A DNA stretch of 64,000 nt. Origin: Proteles cristata cristata. Its lineage: Eukaryota > Chordata > Mammalia > Carnivora > Hyaenidae. Below are positions 34,555-48,064 of the stretch, piece after piece (within the stretch, counting starts at the first letter, position 1; each line of letters opens with the position of its first letter). A program made the translations under genes and the position numbers. The stretch spans positions 558,001 to 622,000 of the forward strand of contig JAESUZ010004792.1 of the NCBI GenBank assembly GCA_017311185.1. Direction: 5' to 3'. The notes under the pieces are model-generated. The model saw only the letters and a program-made list of their open reading frames with translations, was not told where the DNA came from and made no database searches.

Positions 34555-37500
34555 ATTCCTTCAACTATATCACCACCCAGTGGCCACCCAGACTTAACTT
34601 GGATTCCTCCATTGATGGTGAATTTACTACCTCCTAAAGTAGTTTTTTCAGTCTTGGACTACTCAAATCTGTTATCCCCACCCAATAAATGTTGTTCTAC
34701 CCATTAGGACCAGAGGAAGAGGTTTACTACTTCTCTCCAGTAACACTCATGGGAGTGACCATACCAGGTCAAAGATCAATGATTTCTTGACATATTAATT
34801 CCCAAGTATGTGTGATGGGCAAGAGCTATAAAAAAATAATTCCATTCAGAATGGTAAATGCAGAATCCAAAAGCATACCCATTAATTATTATTACTTTGT
34901 GGTAACTTGGTGCTGTCCCAGATAAACACAGACAAAGCATAGACCATAGCCATGGTTTAACCTGCTTGTCTCAAACAGAAGTCAGCCTACTCCTTTCCTA
35001 GAGCTCATTTGGGCCATTACACAATCCTTTTCTCTCCCTCCACCCACCCCACAGCTGTTACAATGTAAACATTCTAGCACTAGCACTGATAAAGAGATTT
35101 CTATTTTCATTGCACATTATCATAGCACAACAGGATAGACTCATTTTTCCAACTTTGATTGGAGGGACTGGTAGAAAAGAAAATTCAAGAAGAAAATGAT
35201 ACATCTCAATCTATAGAGAGAAGGCAATTTAAGGCTAATTTGGACCTCGTGAGTTTTTCTCTGAAAAGAGAGAGGAAAAATAAAATGTGTTTACCTTTTG
35301 ACTCTTGTTATGCTATAAATCTAAAAGTAGCTTTGCAAATACTTATAATATCTCCAGCAGGTTTTTGGTATCTCATTCTAAGACTGGAACAAGGAAAGAA
35401 TGATAAGACACACAGAACCCATCACAGAAGCCATCACAGGGCTTATTCTGCTGTCCTTTGATTCAATAAAGGCTGTTATGAAAGACTTCACATATAGGCT
35501 GGAAGAGCTGACAACAGGCATTCATGGCTCCTTAGCCTGTATTGTTCATCAACAATTTAGAAGCCTGAAACCTTATTGCTAAATTTTATGGTTCCTTCAG
35601 TGAGATGGGAAAAGCAATTGAGATGACAAACAAAAAGCGGGAGCCAAATGCTACCACTTGGAGAATCTGGATTGTATAGAAGAGTTTGTATGAATCCGTA
35701 TCTATCTGAATCAATGAGTCCTTTGGTTTAGCCCAAGATTTGAGCAGCATAGGTGGTGTTGGTGCCTCTAACTCTGACCTTGCTCCTGGATAAAGCTGTG
35801 CCCTTGAGAACCTACTAAATTACCATTTAAACTCCAGCATGCCACAGGCCTTCTGAGGATCAATGAGACCTCAAATTGTGTTGGCATCTGGTGAAGGTGG
35901 GGAGCAAGCAATGGAGTTGAAACAAAGCAGGTCCCGCCACATCCGTGCTGCACAACCTACAACCCAGGAACATTTCTTGTAACTGCTGCTGAAGAGGGAA
36001 AATTGGTATCTGAAGTTTTTAAAATTTAGCAACAACTTTTTGGTGGTGGTTAAGTAAGAATGGAAAACGGTGAAGGGCCAATACCACCCAAGTTAGAAGT
36101 CACGCTTCCTACTTGCCAGCTAAAGGAAATACCAAGCAGCATAAATTGATAGATGGACAAAACCCAAACTTGAGATTCCTGGGAATGTATAGCTTTGTAA
36201 GTCTGCTTTCCCTGAAAAGCTTAAAGAGGACAAAGAAGGGGAACCACACCACCCCCTAACTCCCAGAACATACACACTTGTCACCACCCTGTACCAAATG
36301 GGAACATTTTCAGGCCTGAGTTATGATTTAAATGAAGCACACCACACCAATATTGTGTGGTGCCATCTGTTATTTTATATTTCACGAAATTTGGCCAGTT
36401 TTGAAATATTATAATTATATCTCCTCCATTACGTATGCAACGCAGACATTTTCTGAAACATAAATACAGTATGTGGGAAATGTGACTGTATTTATAGCCA
36501 TTGGCTGGTGCAAAGCAAAAGGGCAGCTGGCACCCATTGACAGCCTGGAGAATACAGCCTGCCAAAGGAGCAGGGCCCCCAGGTCGGAAGCTTACCTCTC
36601 CACACTACATCCTGTTCCCTAAGGAGGGAGCGAGGCTCCAAAGTTCACAGTGGCTTATGCCCCACTCATCTCTCAAGGAAGGTCACATAAGCTGTATTTC
36701 AAATAGTCCAAAATCAAGCATGTCTCCCTGACTTGGGCTGTAGCTACTAGACACAGACATATTGGCCCCAAGTGAGAGAGTGGGAACAAAAGGGACACAG
36801 TCCTAAAAATAGATCCTCCATCCCAGATGCTCCTTTCAACAGTGCTGCAGAAGAGAGAGAACAGGGTGGGAAGGAAGGCAGAGTCCTCAGAATCAAAGGA
36901 GGAGGAGATCCTATGGGTGGACCTTCTGGGAGAAAGGAAACTTTCCCAGACTGGACAACTCCCCTTATCTTTCAGCCCTTCTTCTTGCTTCTATAAAGTA
37001 GAATTTAGGGTTTAATGGCTCACTCAGTGTGGGTGTCAGAGGATGCAGGAAAATGGTCCGATTTAGTCAAAACCTCCAGTGGATGTGCTCTGGGATATCT
37101 TTCATCTTCAGTGGAAAAATAGTGCTGTTTAGCGGAGTTGTTTTTCTTCAAATACTGCAAAGTGCTTTGCAATAACAAAGGGAAGAAAGCAAATGACAAG
37201 TATTTGAGTTTCCCTTTCTGTCTCTGCAAAACAAAGGCATTATTCAGTGATGAGAGCTATTTGATAACTCCAGGCTTTTCTGTCATGGTCTTCGCATCCA
37301 TCTTTAGGATCTGGTACAAACCTTTCTCTGACAATACTGCTATTGCTCTGGACAATACAGCCAAAGAAGATATTCACTGGCACTCATCTTTTTTTTTAAA
37401 TCAGAGTTAGTTGCTAACATTTAAAAATCAGAGATTTCACATAAAACCCAGTTTCTTTTGAAAAATTATAAGAGCTGGCATCATTGGATGCGTATTTCTG

Positions 37501-37835
37501 CCCGCAACAATCTGCCTGCTCTGAGTAGCAGCTGCCCCCATTGGAAAAGCACTCCTCAGTTTGCACCCAGTCTCTATCTCACTTGTGAAGCCCCTCCACT
37601 CATTCATGTCACCTGCCTGGACTTTGAGGACATGTGGGTGTTTGTGACTCTTGAATTAGGCAATTGACTCTTATGGAGAAATATAGGCTAAGAGATTAAG
37701 GTAAGGTTTTTTTTTCTTGATATAGGGTTGGTGGAGTATTAAAATATATCTGTAAACTCTCTAACAGGAAATTAAAGTAAAATTTATAAGCCTCTCAGGA
37801 TTTTTTAAAAAACTTTCTAAAAGTGAAAAGATAAA
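34555..37835. other. Mostly unique sequence
   Basis: About 3.3 kb without a recognised gene or interspersed repeat. A perfect short hairpin lies at 36340-36362. Open frames at 35159-35461, 36501-36731 and 37138-37410 show no domain. Confidence 0.4.
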
Positions 37836-37839
37836 TCTC

Positions 37840-38005
37840 CACCACAGCACTTCTTTTACTGTATTTTAGTCACCTGTTTATTTATCATTCTTTACCAACA
37901 AACTGTGAGCAGTTTCAGGGCAGAAAGCAATTCTTCTTTGCACACCAGTGTCTATAACAATGTTTGGCACATAGTAGACCATAATCTATGGAAGAAAGGA
38001 AAGTA
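37840..38005 (+). repeat. L2 3' fragment
   Basis: CACAGCACTTCTTTTACTG, CAACAAACTGTGAGCAGTTTC, AGGGCAGAAAGCAATTC, then TGTTTGGCACATAGTAGACC, in sense L2 order. Confidence 0.7.
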
Positions 38006-38009
38006 GGAA

Positions 38010-38855
38010 TGAGTTAGCAAAGCCAGACATTATGAGCCAGTTTGAGTCTACAAGAGTTTCCATACTCAAAGACCTCAGTCTGAGTCTCTTGATTCTGTTG
38101 GGCCCCAATACAAGGCAATACACTTCCTGACCAGCCCAGAAATGAGACAAAATTCCTCCATCCCCTCAGTTCGCTTGGCTTATTCCTAATCGTAGCTGGG
38201 GAAGGAACAGGATGCCCACCGATGACACCAAAACCTGGGCCTTGGGTGACACATAACATGCAACTCAGTGACAGCTGCTTTTCCAGCACGAGCTGGATCA
38301 CTGAACGCCAGTAAATCACTCTCATTATGCTCCAACTGTGGCTTCCATGGGAAGAAACAGAGTTCTGAAGAGAATATCGCTGACTCCATGAGGACAGAAA
38401 ACTGTAGAGTGATGTGGGCAGATGCTAGATCCTACTGCCTTAGGAATGAAGGAACCCCAGAGAAGCAGTAACAAAACAGAAAGTATTTATGAAGTTTCTT
38501 TCCTCTCACTCAATTCCTGTTATAATCCAACAAGCAATGAGAGAGCAAAGTGAGAACCAAAAATCCTTGAGTCTTACAGGATACCTATGTCAGACATAGC
38601 CATGGAGGAGAAACTTGCACAATTAAATAAACTAAATTGATTTTTTAAAACTGTTACTGAGAATGCTGATATATTTAAGGAAATCACAAACTCTACATTG
38701 AAAGGAAAAAGTTACCCCCAGTCTCCTAGAACATACTGACTGTCCCATAGGAGTTTTCAATAAATGGTGTAAATATAGTGATACCATTGGCCCAATTCTC
38801 TCTGTACACAGAGCTAGTCTGATGCTAACATCAGAGAGAAAGCAATAATCCACAC
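38010..38855. other. Unique sequence
   Basis: No repeat or gene recognised; ORFs on both strands lack features. Confidence 0.4.
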
Positions 38856-38859
38856 CTCC

Positions 38860-39700
38860 TTTCCATCTCCCTTGTGTGCTCCAGCCCAGCCTTCAGTATC
38901 TCTCATCTGGATTTCTATAATACCATGCTGACCAGTATTCCTGATTCTGCTCTTGCTCCCACTTCAAAAAATGTCTCCATCCTGCCACTAGATTAAACTT
39001 TCTTATAACACAAATCTGATCACATCTGCACACTTCCACTTCACACTTCTTAGTTTTCTCAGTGCCTTATATTTGTATGGATCCAAAAAAATATTTATGC
39101 CAACTTCTTTGGCACAGTGCACAAGGTGTTTCACTGTCTGGCCCTCGCCTACCTCTTCAACATTACCTTATTTCTCACCTACCTGGCTTTCTACACTCCT
39201 GTCAAACTGTACTACTTGAACTCTCCATGGAATAACTAATGTATATGTGATCATTTGTGAAGAAAGCTTTCCACCTTTTCAAACACTTTCAACCAGACCC
39301 AATCAAAACAAAACAAAACAAAACAAAAAAACAAACAAGTAAATAAAAAGTTAGCTATGCTTGTGACTTTCCCTTACAGAGCACCAGAGGCCTTCCTGCC
39401 TCCACTGAAATACAAAAAATATATTCTGGTCTCTGCTCACGGATACTGACTACTTGACCCCTGACTTCTCTATCTAGAATAGCAGGCACTCCAGCCTTGT
39501 TAATCTCTAACACTTTACCCTATTTGACTGTTCATCACAGCATTTATCAGTACCTGACACAATGTTATCTGTCTGTCTTCCCCACTAGGATGTAGGTGGG
39601 CACTTTGGCTTATTTACTGTGCCTCCTCAGTGCCTAGAACTGGGCTGGGCAAATAGCAGATGCCCAAGAAATATCTGTTGAGTACATGAATGAATGAACA
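38860..39700 (+). repeat. L2 LINE 3' fragment with internal (AAAAC)n run
   Basis: GTGTGCTCCAGCCCAGCCTTC, CTGGCCCTCGCCTACCTCTTC, CTACCTGGCTTTCTACACTCC, CATCACAGCATTTATCAG, CTTCCCCACTAGGATGTAGG, then GTACATGAATGAATGAAC, in sense L2 order. A simple AAAAC repeat (39303-39340) sits in the middle. Confidence 0.75.
39303..39340. repeat. (AAAAC)n simple repeat
   Basis: Four clean AAAAC units followed by degenerate A/C units. Confidence 0.9.
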
Positions 39701-39704
39701 TCAA

Positions 39705-40700
39705 GGTAAGGTGTTGGTAGTCTGATGAAGACACAGCAAACAGGAGCCCATCCTTGGAAACATGTATAGTTTTTTCACCATAATAAGAGTCCTCTTCATT
39801 AAGAATAATGTATCCACTCTCATTTAATAGATTAAAATGATAGGTGACTAGGATGATAAATATGGTTTCAGCAAATATCTAATAAGAAAGAGGAAACCAC
39901 ATAATCTACAGGAAAGAAAGTTAGTCAAAAGCTAAAGTTTGGGCTGAAGGCATTCCCCAAACTGGTCTATACCTCCTTTCAGGAAGTTTTCCCTGATCCC
40001 CAGGGTCTGGGATACAAACCCCTCCAGGATGCTCCCACAGGCCAGTGGAAATACCTTCATATGACACATTACATTTTCATTTTGCCTTTCCTTCACCATC
40101 TCCCCCACTGGTCTAAACCTGAATGAGGGAGAGTGTGGCTCCTTTCTCCACATGGTCAGCACCTTGCAGTTACCCAATGCCTAAAAGTACACTAGACTTA
40201 CTAGTAAGAACACCAGACTTAGAATCAGGTGTTCGCCTTCGGTGTCATTTTGGCTATCCAGTCACTGAACTTTGCCCTCTTTGGGGATGACTGGATAGGC
40301 CCTCCTTCCCCCACAAAAGGTAAATTAGAGTGATATCCCATCTCTCTGCCCCTAGGTTGTGCAGTGAAACTGTGTGACTTAAGCTTGGCATATCAAGCTT
40401 AGAACGGGCTTAGAACTTTGAGTCTTAGAAGAGTGTAACAAAATATAGTGGCAGTCAGAGATTAATCACAGAGGCAGTAGTTTAATTAAGACCTAGGGAT
40501 TAGACCCCAATCATCCAGGGTCAGCAACACCTGCAGTGCCAGTGTAGCGCGGGGGCATCAGTGATAAAATCTGCTATGCTCTTGGCTTCCACATTTCCCC
40601 TTAGTTCCTGTTTTGTGCTCTAACCTTCCCTATTGATCCTGTCAGGAATCCTAACATAAATTCCTTGGTGATTCAACTTAGTCAGGGTTGATTTCTATCT
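39705..40700. other. Mostly unique sequence
   Basis: A possible MIR trace at 40205-40290 (CCAGACTTAGAATCAGGTG, then CAGTCACTGAACTTTGCC). Nothing else recognised. Confidence 0.35.
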
Positions 40701-40709
40701 CTTGGAACC

Positions 40710-40885
40710 AAGCACCCTGGCTGGTACACTCAACTTCTCTGGAGCTCAATTTCCTTACATGAGATACAGTGACAATCCTTACTTCCTGAGTTGGTGTGAG
40801 AATTAAATGACATATAGTGTTCGTAGTATATTCTACAACAATGGAAAATTCATAGCAGTCATTTACTAAGTCTGATTTCCCTTCC
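40710..40885 (+). repeat. MIR fragment
   Basis: GAGCTCAATTTCCTTACATGAG, CCTGAGTTGGTGTGAGAATTAAATG and a degraded AGCACTTAG-like region, in sense MIR order. Confidence 0.65.
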
Positions 40886-41211
40886 TGCATCCTTAATCCT
40901 TAAAAATGCTCTAGAGTCAACGAGCAGGAGGAAAAGTGTTAAATCAGTTGCACCAATTCAGGGACCCCCAGAGCAGCTTTCCTGGAATGTTTGTCTAAGA
41001 GGTAAAACAATGTTTACCAATCTGCCAGTAGTCCAGGCTTAATTATTTGCTTGAAAACTGCTTGACAGCCTTGAAAGAAGGGTACCACCCAAGCACAGAC
41101 CATTATAATCAACTGGTGCCACACAAGGATAAAACATGGAATGCAGAATTGCCTGAGATGGAATGGCTTGCAGGGAGGCCCACGTGACACCAATGTTATT
41201 TTGGAAAAAAA

Positions 41212-41870
41212 CAGATTTATTGAGATAAAATCCACTTACCATATACAATGCACTCACTTAAATTGTAGGGTTCAGTGGTTTCTAGTGTAATCACAATTAT
41301 GTGCAATGATCACTACAGTCAATTTTAGAACATTTTTATAATTACGAAGAGAAACCCCATGCCTTTTAGTTACTACCTTTACACTCGCCCATCACCCCCA
41401 GCCTTAAGCAACCACATATCTGCCTTCTGTCTTTATAGACTTGCTTATTCTGAACAGTTCATATGAAAGAAATCACATAACATATGATCTTTTGTGACTG
41501 GTTCCTTACGTTTAACATTATGTTCTGAAGATTTATCTATGTTGTAACAGGTGTCAATACTTTTATACCTTTTGGGGGCCAAATAATATTCTATTCCATT
41601 ACATCCATTGTATATATAGACCACATTTTTTTATCCATTCATCAACTGATGGACATTTGAGTTTTCTCCACCATTTTTCTATTGTGAATAGAGCTGCTAT
41701 GAACATTCACATAAAAGCTTTTCTTTGATTTTTTTTTTTTTTAATTCTTTGGGGGTATATACCTAAGAGTGGAGCTGGGTCTTATGGTAATGCTATGCTT
41801 AACTTTTTTGAGGGACCACCAGGTTGTTTTCCACAGTGACTACACCATTTTAAATTCCTACCAGACTAAC
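41212..41870 (-). repeat. L1 3'-end fragment, antisense
   Basis: TTTATTGAGATAAAATCCAC, AAATTGTAGGGTTCAGTGG, CAATTTTAGAACATTTTTATAA, GTGACTGGTTCCTTACG, TATCCATTCATCAACTGATGG, AACTTTTTTGAGGGACCACC, then TTTCCACAGTGACTAC: a well-known L1 3' region read in reverse. No coding capacity. Confidence 0.85.
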
Positions 41871-41879
41871 GTCTTTTTA

Positions 41880-42340
41880 ATTTCATGAAGATATAGGCAA
41901 CTCTTTACATTCAAAAACATTTATTTTAGAACCCTTTAAAAAGGTTTTTCTCCTTAATCAGAATATTGTATACATTTGTTCTACTTCTTAAATATGGCTG
42001 GTTGTCCTTAGCTGCCAAAGTTTGTCTTATTCCCAGCCAGTCAACCAGCATCTCACCACTCACTGCATCAGGATAGAGGACTCCCATTGCAACTAGACCC
42101 CATCCATTCTGAACCAGGGCACAAACTTTATGACTCATGAGCTGTGTAGCCTGGCATGATGTGTCTCATCTATAAATTGTCCCAATATTACCGTGGGGTG
42201 AGGCTCATAATACTTTCCCAATACTGCTAGTTTCATCTCTTTGGGCCTAAATTAAAAAAAAAAAAAAAAAATCCCCGCTGATTTGGTCCCAACAAGTTCA
42301 TACTTGTACAAGGCTCTGATCTTTTTAATATGTATGATGG
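41880..42340. other. Unique sequence
   Basis: Contains an A-run near 42252-42270. Nothing else recognised. Confidence 0.4.
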
Positions 42341-42342
42341 AT

Positions 42343-42570
42343 GGATTCCTGGGTGGCTCATTGGTTAAGTGTCCAACTTCAGCTATGGTCACTATCTCAT
42401 GGTCCCTGAGTTCAAGCCCCATGTTGTGCTCTGTGCTGAGAGCTCAGAGCCTGGAGGCTGCATCAGATTCTGTGTCTCCCTCTCTCTCTGCCCCTCCCCT
42501 GCTCAGCCTCTGTCTCTCTGTCTCTGTCTCTGTCTCTCTCTCAAAAATAAAATAAAAATGTTAAAAAAAC
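42343..42570 (+). mobile_element. tRNA-Lys SINE (SINEC, feliform type)
   Basis: GGATTCCTGGGTGGCTCATTGG head, cat-type body (GTGCTGAGAGCTCAGAGCC) and a CTGTCTCTGTCTCT tract. Flanks TTTAATATGTATGATGG (about 42326-42342) and TTTAATGAATGATGG (after the tail) form an imperfect target duplication. Confidence 0.92.
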
Positions 42571-42574
42571 TTTT

Positions 42575-42980
42575 TTAATGAATGATGGAAAACATACATG
42601 TGATAATTCTGTACATTCATCAGTGGAAAAGTGAGGTTACTAGAAAATAAACTGAAGTTTTATTTAACCCCACAGTGTTTGTAAAAGCACCAATTTTGCT
42701 ATCTTTAGCAGGGCAAGATGTTCCAGTCTTGCACAAACCCAACAGCTTCTCAGGAACAGTCACCCAGCCGCATTCTTACATTTATATTTCTTGTCTGGAC
42801 ACTGGAGGCTGTATAAGGAATCGCTAAGAAAGTGTTTTACTTCCTATGAGAACATAATATACCCAAGCCTCATCAGTCTCTGTAGAAATGTTTACTTAAG
42901 TACATGTTAGATCTTAATTACAAATTCTTCTTGAAGGAACTTTTCATTGAATAGGTAAGGGCCACATGATGTACAATCAA
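42575..42980. other. Unique sequence
   Basis: Nothing recognised. Confidence 0.4.
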
Positions 42981-42984
42981 ATAT

Positions 42985-43150
42985 GCATTTGAACCCTTAA
43001 CACAGTCCCCACTAGTTGTGTGATCTCAGAAAGTTACCTGATATCTTTGAGCATCAATTCCTTCTCTATAATATTGGGATAAAATAATAGCTACCTCAGT
43101 GAGTTCTTATGATAATTAACTGAAATGAAGGTCATAAAAGTTATTACTAT
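42985..43150 (+). repeat. MIR fragment
   Basis: GTTGTGTGATCTCAGAAAGTTAC, AATATTGGGATAAAATAATAGC, then TACCTCAGTGAGTTCTTATG, in sense MIR order. Confidence 0.7.
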
Positions 43151-43154
43151 TTTT

Positions 43155-46100
43155 TAGTATCTTCCTTCCCCTAAGATTCCTTATTGGTTGAGTCATAGCC
43201 ATACACATTTGAAAGCAATGTCTTAGTTTGGGATAAATGTGCGGTATCAGTGCTGATTCCTCGCTAAACAATGAAATGCCTCTCCTGCACTATTCTGATA
43301 CTTCACTTCTCTATGTCTCTGTTTTCCTTCCATTGTAATAGCTGACATGTTCACATTATACAGAATGTCAGCTATAAGATAATTGGAATTGTGGCAAAGG
43401 AAAAGAAAAGCTGGATGGCAGACTTGATGTTATTCAAGGACACTATCTCATATGCTAGCCCATGCCCTGCAACGTACCCTGGATATAACTGCCACTTGTA
43501 TCAGCTGAGATGAAAATTATTATTTATTTGGGTGGCCTTGTATCAACACTTGTCTGAAAATAAGAGAGGCCTGATACTCTGCACCAGCAGGTAACAGCCC
43601 CCAGCAACTACTGCATGAACCAATCTTTCCTGCTAATGGCATTGCTTTCTTAAAAATGTATTTTAGAATTCAGATGCTCCACTAATTCATACTGGTGTTT
43701 ACCGCAGTTGGTAGATATTTAGAGAGTTTTATTATTTATTTAGAAGTACTTGGAAAATAAAAAGTATCATAGAATTGAAATGTAATATTCTCAATAGTAG
43801 TAACAGTAGCAACATAATGATAACATGTACCTTTTGCATAAAATCTGAAAAGTTTGTGATGGGAGAACTCATATTTCTTGTCTTGAATAATGAAAGTGGG
43901 ATCCTGCAGACTCTACTTCTCAAGTTATTTCACAAAGAGGGAGCACAGGGGTCCATCCTAATGAGAAACAGTCCTCTCGAAATGGCTAGTGAGGAGGAAT
44001 GGTTTGATGGAGTTAAAGATGTCATTTCCTGCTAGGGAAAAGCCAAACTTCCATTTTCTGAGATAAACAATGTCAATGTAGGTATAGAAATTAGTTTTTT
44101 GACAGATAGATGGTGGACCTTGAAATGTGCAAACCAAAGACATATCTGATGGACTCCAGTTTGTTTCACAAAAGAGAAAGAAACAGCTAGGGAAACCTTG
44201 GCTCAAAAATGGTTCTACCTTCTCTACGAAGCATCCATCATACAATAAGTTTTCAAGAAAGAGTAAATAAAACCAAACTAATATTCTGTGAGCTTCCCTT
44301 TTTGGTTCTTCTTTTTTCAGTATCTTTATTTCTAACCATATTTCACTCAGGTTACATTTCCTGAAAGTTTATTTTCATCACTTGACTTCTTTGCTGAGAA
44401 AACCTTCATAGTAGTTTCATTAATTTTTTAGTCTTACTTTAAACACAGTACAGAATTGAACCTCAACGAATACTCCTAACTTAGCTCCCTTATGCCCTTT
44501 TGCAAACTCTGCAACACCCAGGGCTTATCAAAGCCTATCAGCCTCAATCTGCATTCATCTTGTGATCAGCAAGCACTTTTGGGCTCATTGTTGAGCCCAA
44601 CCTCCATATCCAGCTGTAGCTCCATCTTCTCTCTGGTATCTTTTCTGACTGCCAAGTCGTTTGCCTTCAATGTCTCCCAGCTTCTCTGAAAATATTATCT
44701 GTACTTATCATGTGTTACCTTATATATGGCATGGGGTCATTCAGCTCCTATTTTTATTCCTAACAACTAGTATGGTTCCCTGTTTCTGGAAAGAATGCCG
44801 GAAATGTTCACTGAAAAGAATACAGACAGCACAAAACTGCATTACCAAGGCCCTAGAGAGCCTTCTCCTTGTACAGACCAGATAACTCCCTACATTTTTC
44901 CTAATTCTTTTCTCAACTGCCATAGCCAGGAAGCTTCTGAGCTTCTCCATGCTCCCCAGAGAGAGGATGTGGGTTGGAGATGGACTCAAACAAAGAAATC
45001 AGTAGCTCTCATGTAGATGATGCTCCCAGGAGATGGGACTATGCCAAATCCAGTTTTCCTTTTCAATGCACTTGGCTGGAGTCACATACCTAGTGGTTGA
45101 GGCCCATCCGAGAAGCAACCAATTCAAGCAAGGTCCAGCTCTCTGAGAGGAGAACTTGGCAAACCCAAGTTGTCACGGTAACTGGGCTTCCAGCTTCAAC
45201 ATTACCTACTCATGTTTTTTTAGTTTGGGGTTTATGTTTTAGAGAGTTTTCTCCCCTTCCTTTTAACCTCCAAGTACGTGAGAAAATGTCTGCCAGGGGA
45301 ATTAAGAGAACACACTGCATATAAGCAACTAGGAACCATGGGGATTTAAAGGTCTCTGGGGCTGAAAAAACAACACACAGGGCCTGGAATCTAAGCAACA
45401 GGATATTAGAACAGTGGGTTGTAGCTGGCTTCACAGGACTCCTGTGTAGCCTCCTTCTTTGTACAACCAATTTTTCATGTCATAAATACCACATTCCATT
45501 TTAATAAAGCATCAAGAATCTTACATTTCTTGGGTCTGATAGTATATTTTAGAGAAATTGAGCTTAAAACATGTTCAGAAGGGCTATTTGCCATGTAGAT
45601 GGTCCCCAATTCACTCAGCCGGTATTCATGCCAGCCTGGAAATATCATCAATCATTCAATATATCAACTGGACTGAAGTGTGGGTTTAATTCTTGGAGGC
45701 AGGGAAAGATAATCCTCAAAGGGACCTGAGAATCAAGGAACATGTGTGGAAGGTTGGTCCAGCTCTCATTTTCTAGCTGGTAGCTCCAGCTCTGAATGGC
45801 TAGTCTAGGCTCTTCCTGAAAGGGATGAATGGCAAAGCTTGTGGTTCAGATGAAATTCTCCATGATCCTGTTTTGTCCTAGATTTCTATGCCAGCAGGGT
45901 AGTTTTGGCAGTTTTAAAGACAAAGGAAAATGGAGTACCTTAACTTTGCCAATTACCAAAGGAATAGTGTTTATCTCTCCTGTTAGCTGCTAAGATGCCT
46001 TTAGGGTTTAGATTAGAAGACACAGACAGAGGAGAGAAGAGTTATTAAATTTTAACCTGACATAGAGAAAAATTAGAAATAAACATGAAAAATAGAACAT

Positions 46101-46165
46101 CTTAGATCACAGCTAAGAGATCAAATTGATGAGATCACCACTAACTTTAAGCTGTATAAAAAAAC
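43155..46165. other. Mostly unique sequence
   Basis: No gene found. The part around 44380-44800 has weak L2-like traces (CACTTGACTTCTTTGCTGAG). Open frames on both strands (for example 43958-44245, 44741-44989) lack recognisable features. Confidence 0.35.
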
Positions 46166-46171
46166 AAATTC

Positions 46172-46260
46172 AATACACACATACACATATATATTACATA
46201 TAGTTTGCATATTATACATGTAATATATATATATCACATATATAAGACTACATACTGTAC
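46172..46260. repeat. AT/AC-rich simple repeat
   Basis: Imperfect CATA/TATA units (ACACACATACACATATATAT, then TAATATATATATATCAC). Confidence 0.85.
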
Positions 46261-46264
46261 ATGT

Positions 46265-47550
46265 AAGATTCTGTCTTAGCATATGCTGTCATGTATGCAA
46301 GTGGTCTTCAATGCAGTGTGCAATTGTCAGTAAATGATGCAGATGAAGATTTCAAAAAATGTTTTTCTTCTGGCACACAGCTGCACATGTGTGGCATGCA
46401 TCATTTCCAGAGGACATGATAATAATCTATCAGTTTTAGGAACTAAACTAAGCCCATAGAGATAATTAGCTCAAGCATGCAATGATAAACATGTCAAGAT
46501 AGGAGGAGCATTTATTCTTCTAAACAAGAAATGACAATGTGAAGGGAAATGTTTATTCCATGGTAAAGTGAACAATATGCCCATATTCAATTACCATAGT
46601 AAGCTGTTATAATTTGTGCTAATCTGTATTGGTCAGGCGATATATATTGATGGGATGAATTAAAATCATGACTTTGGGAATAGAATTCTGGAGTTCAAAA
46701 TAAGCCCATATGGGACTTCAGGTCAATTGTTCTATTCCCAGAAAAGACCTCACTTAATCCACCATCATCTGTCGTCATCTTCATCAACATGTTTTGTCCT
46801 ATATGTAATGAAACCTAATTTGAAAAATATTTTTTTTATCTACAGATACATTTCAATGTCTCAGAGCTATGTTGAAGTGGGGGATACTTCTCCAAATGTT
46901 TGCCTTAAATCCTCTACTTCCAAAAAAAAAAAAAATCAATTTCCTATTGTTTCATCTCCTATGAAGAAAAGAGACAATTTCTACTGACACCCTATGGGAA
47001 GTATTTGGAAATTTGGAGCCAAATGAAATAGGAACTGGAGTAGAGTGCATATTACCAGATGCCAACAAATACCCTGAATATAAATTCCATTGGTTTTAAG
47101 ACAAATCATCAGTTTTATTTTAGCTTTTTATGGCATCCAAAAATTTAGAATCTTATTGTAAGATACATTAACATTTCAGAACCATTAATGTGAGGTACCT
47201 TAGAAGCAAGAAAATATGATTTTGTTTGGTTTTGTCTCTTTTCATTGTATTATCATGTTAATATTCTCATGAAACTAACTGTGCAGTAACTACATAGAAT
47301 ATGAAAGCCAGGGCTTATTCTTGGGTTCATGTAACACTAGGCTGAACTTTGTATATATTTCTAAGTATCACAAAAAAGTTCTCAGTCCTGATGTCATATC
47401 AATAGAAAAAACTCAGACTGAGTAGAAAATGGATGACAAGGTGTTAGAAGCTTTCATGTAGATAATGTTCCAGGGACGAGGATTGTGCCAAATTAGTTTC
47501 ATTCCTCCATGAACTTGTTCTCTAGATGTTGGGCAGTTCAAAATGGAATG
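46265..47550. other. AT-rich unique sequence
   Basis: No gene or repeat family recognised apart from an A-run at 46921-46934. Confidence 0.35.
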
Positions 47551-47553
47551 TGA

Positions 47554-47774
47554 GGGTGCCTGGGTGGCTCCCAGTTGCTTAAGTACCCAACTTTGGCTCA
47601 GGTCATGATCTCGTGGTTCATGAGTTCAAGCCCCACTTTGGGCTCTGTGCTGACATCTCAGAGCCTGGAGCCTGCTTCAGATTTTATGTCTCCCTCTCTT
47701 TCTGCCTCTCCCCTATTCATGCTCTGTCTTTCTCTCTCAAAAATAAACACCATATTTTTTAATAAAACAAAACA
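47554..47774 (+). mobile_element. tRNA-Lys SINE (SINEC, feliform type)
   Basis: GGGTGCCTGGGTGGCTCCC head, cat-type body with GCTGACATCTCAGAGCC, and an AAAAATAAACACC tail. Flanks AAAATGGAATGTGA (47540-47553) and AAAAATGGTATGTAA (after the tail) are an imperfect target duplication. Confidence 0.92.
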
Positions 47775-48064
47775 AAAAATGGTATGTAAAATTGCCACTC
47801 TGAAAGAGACATATTAATGGGCAATGGACTACTCCTACCTACCTTAAATGACCATAAAAACTGAATGAAATATATTAGGCAATTGTTTTCAGGCATTGGA
47901 CAATAGGCAGCCCCAAGCTTCAATCTTTTAGAGAAGGAAAACTTATGAGGTGAACCCCATGATTACCATAGATGTGCCTGCAGATAGTTTCCTGACATTA
48001 GCACCACAGCTTGAAAGCCAAACAGGACACAGTAGCTCTACTAACCTTAAAAATGCAGAGTTCA

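Noticed and set aside
47575..47817. Family of small proteins with a repeated VAQSVE/AQVMISWFVSSSP-like theme across the window
   Set aside because: These frames all fall on SINEs and are translations of the same SINE consensus, so the apparent protein family is an artefact.
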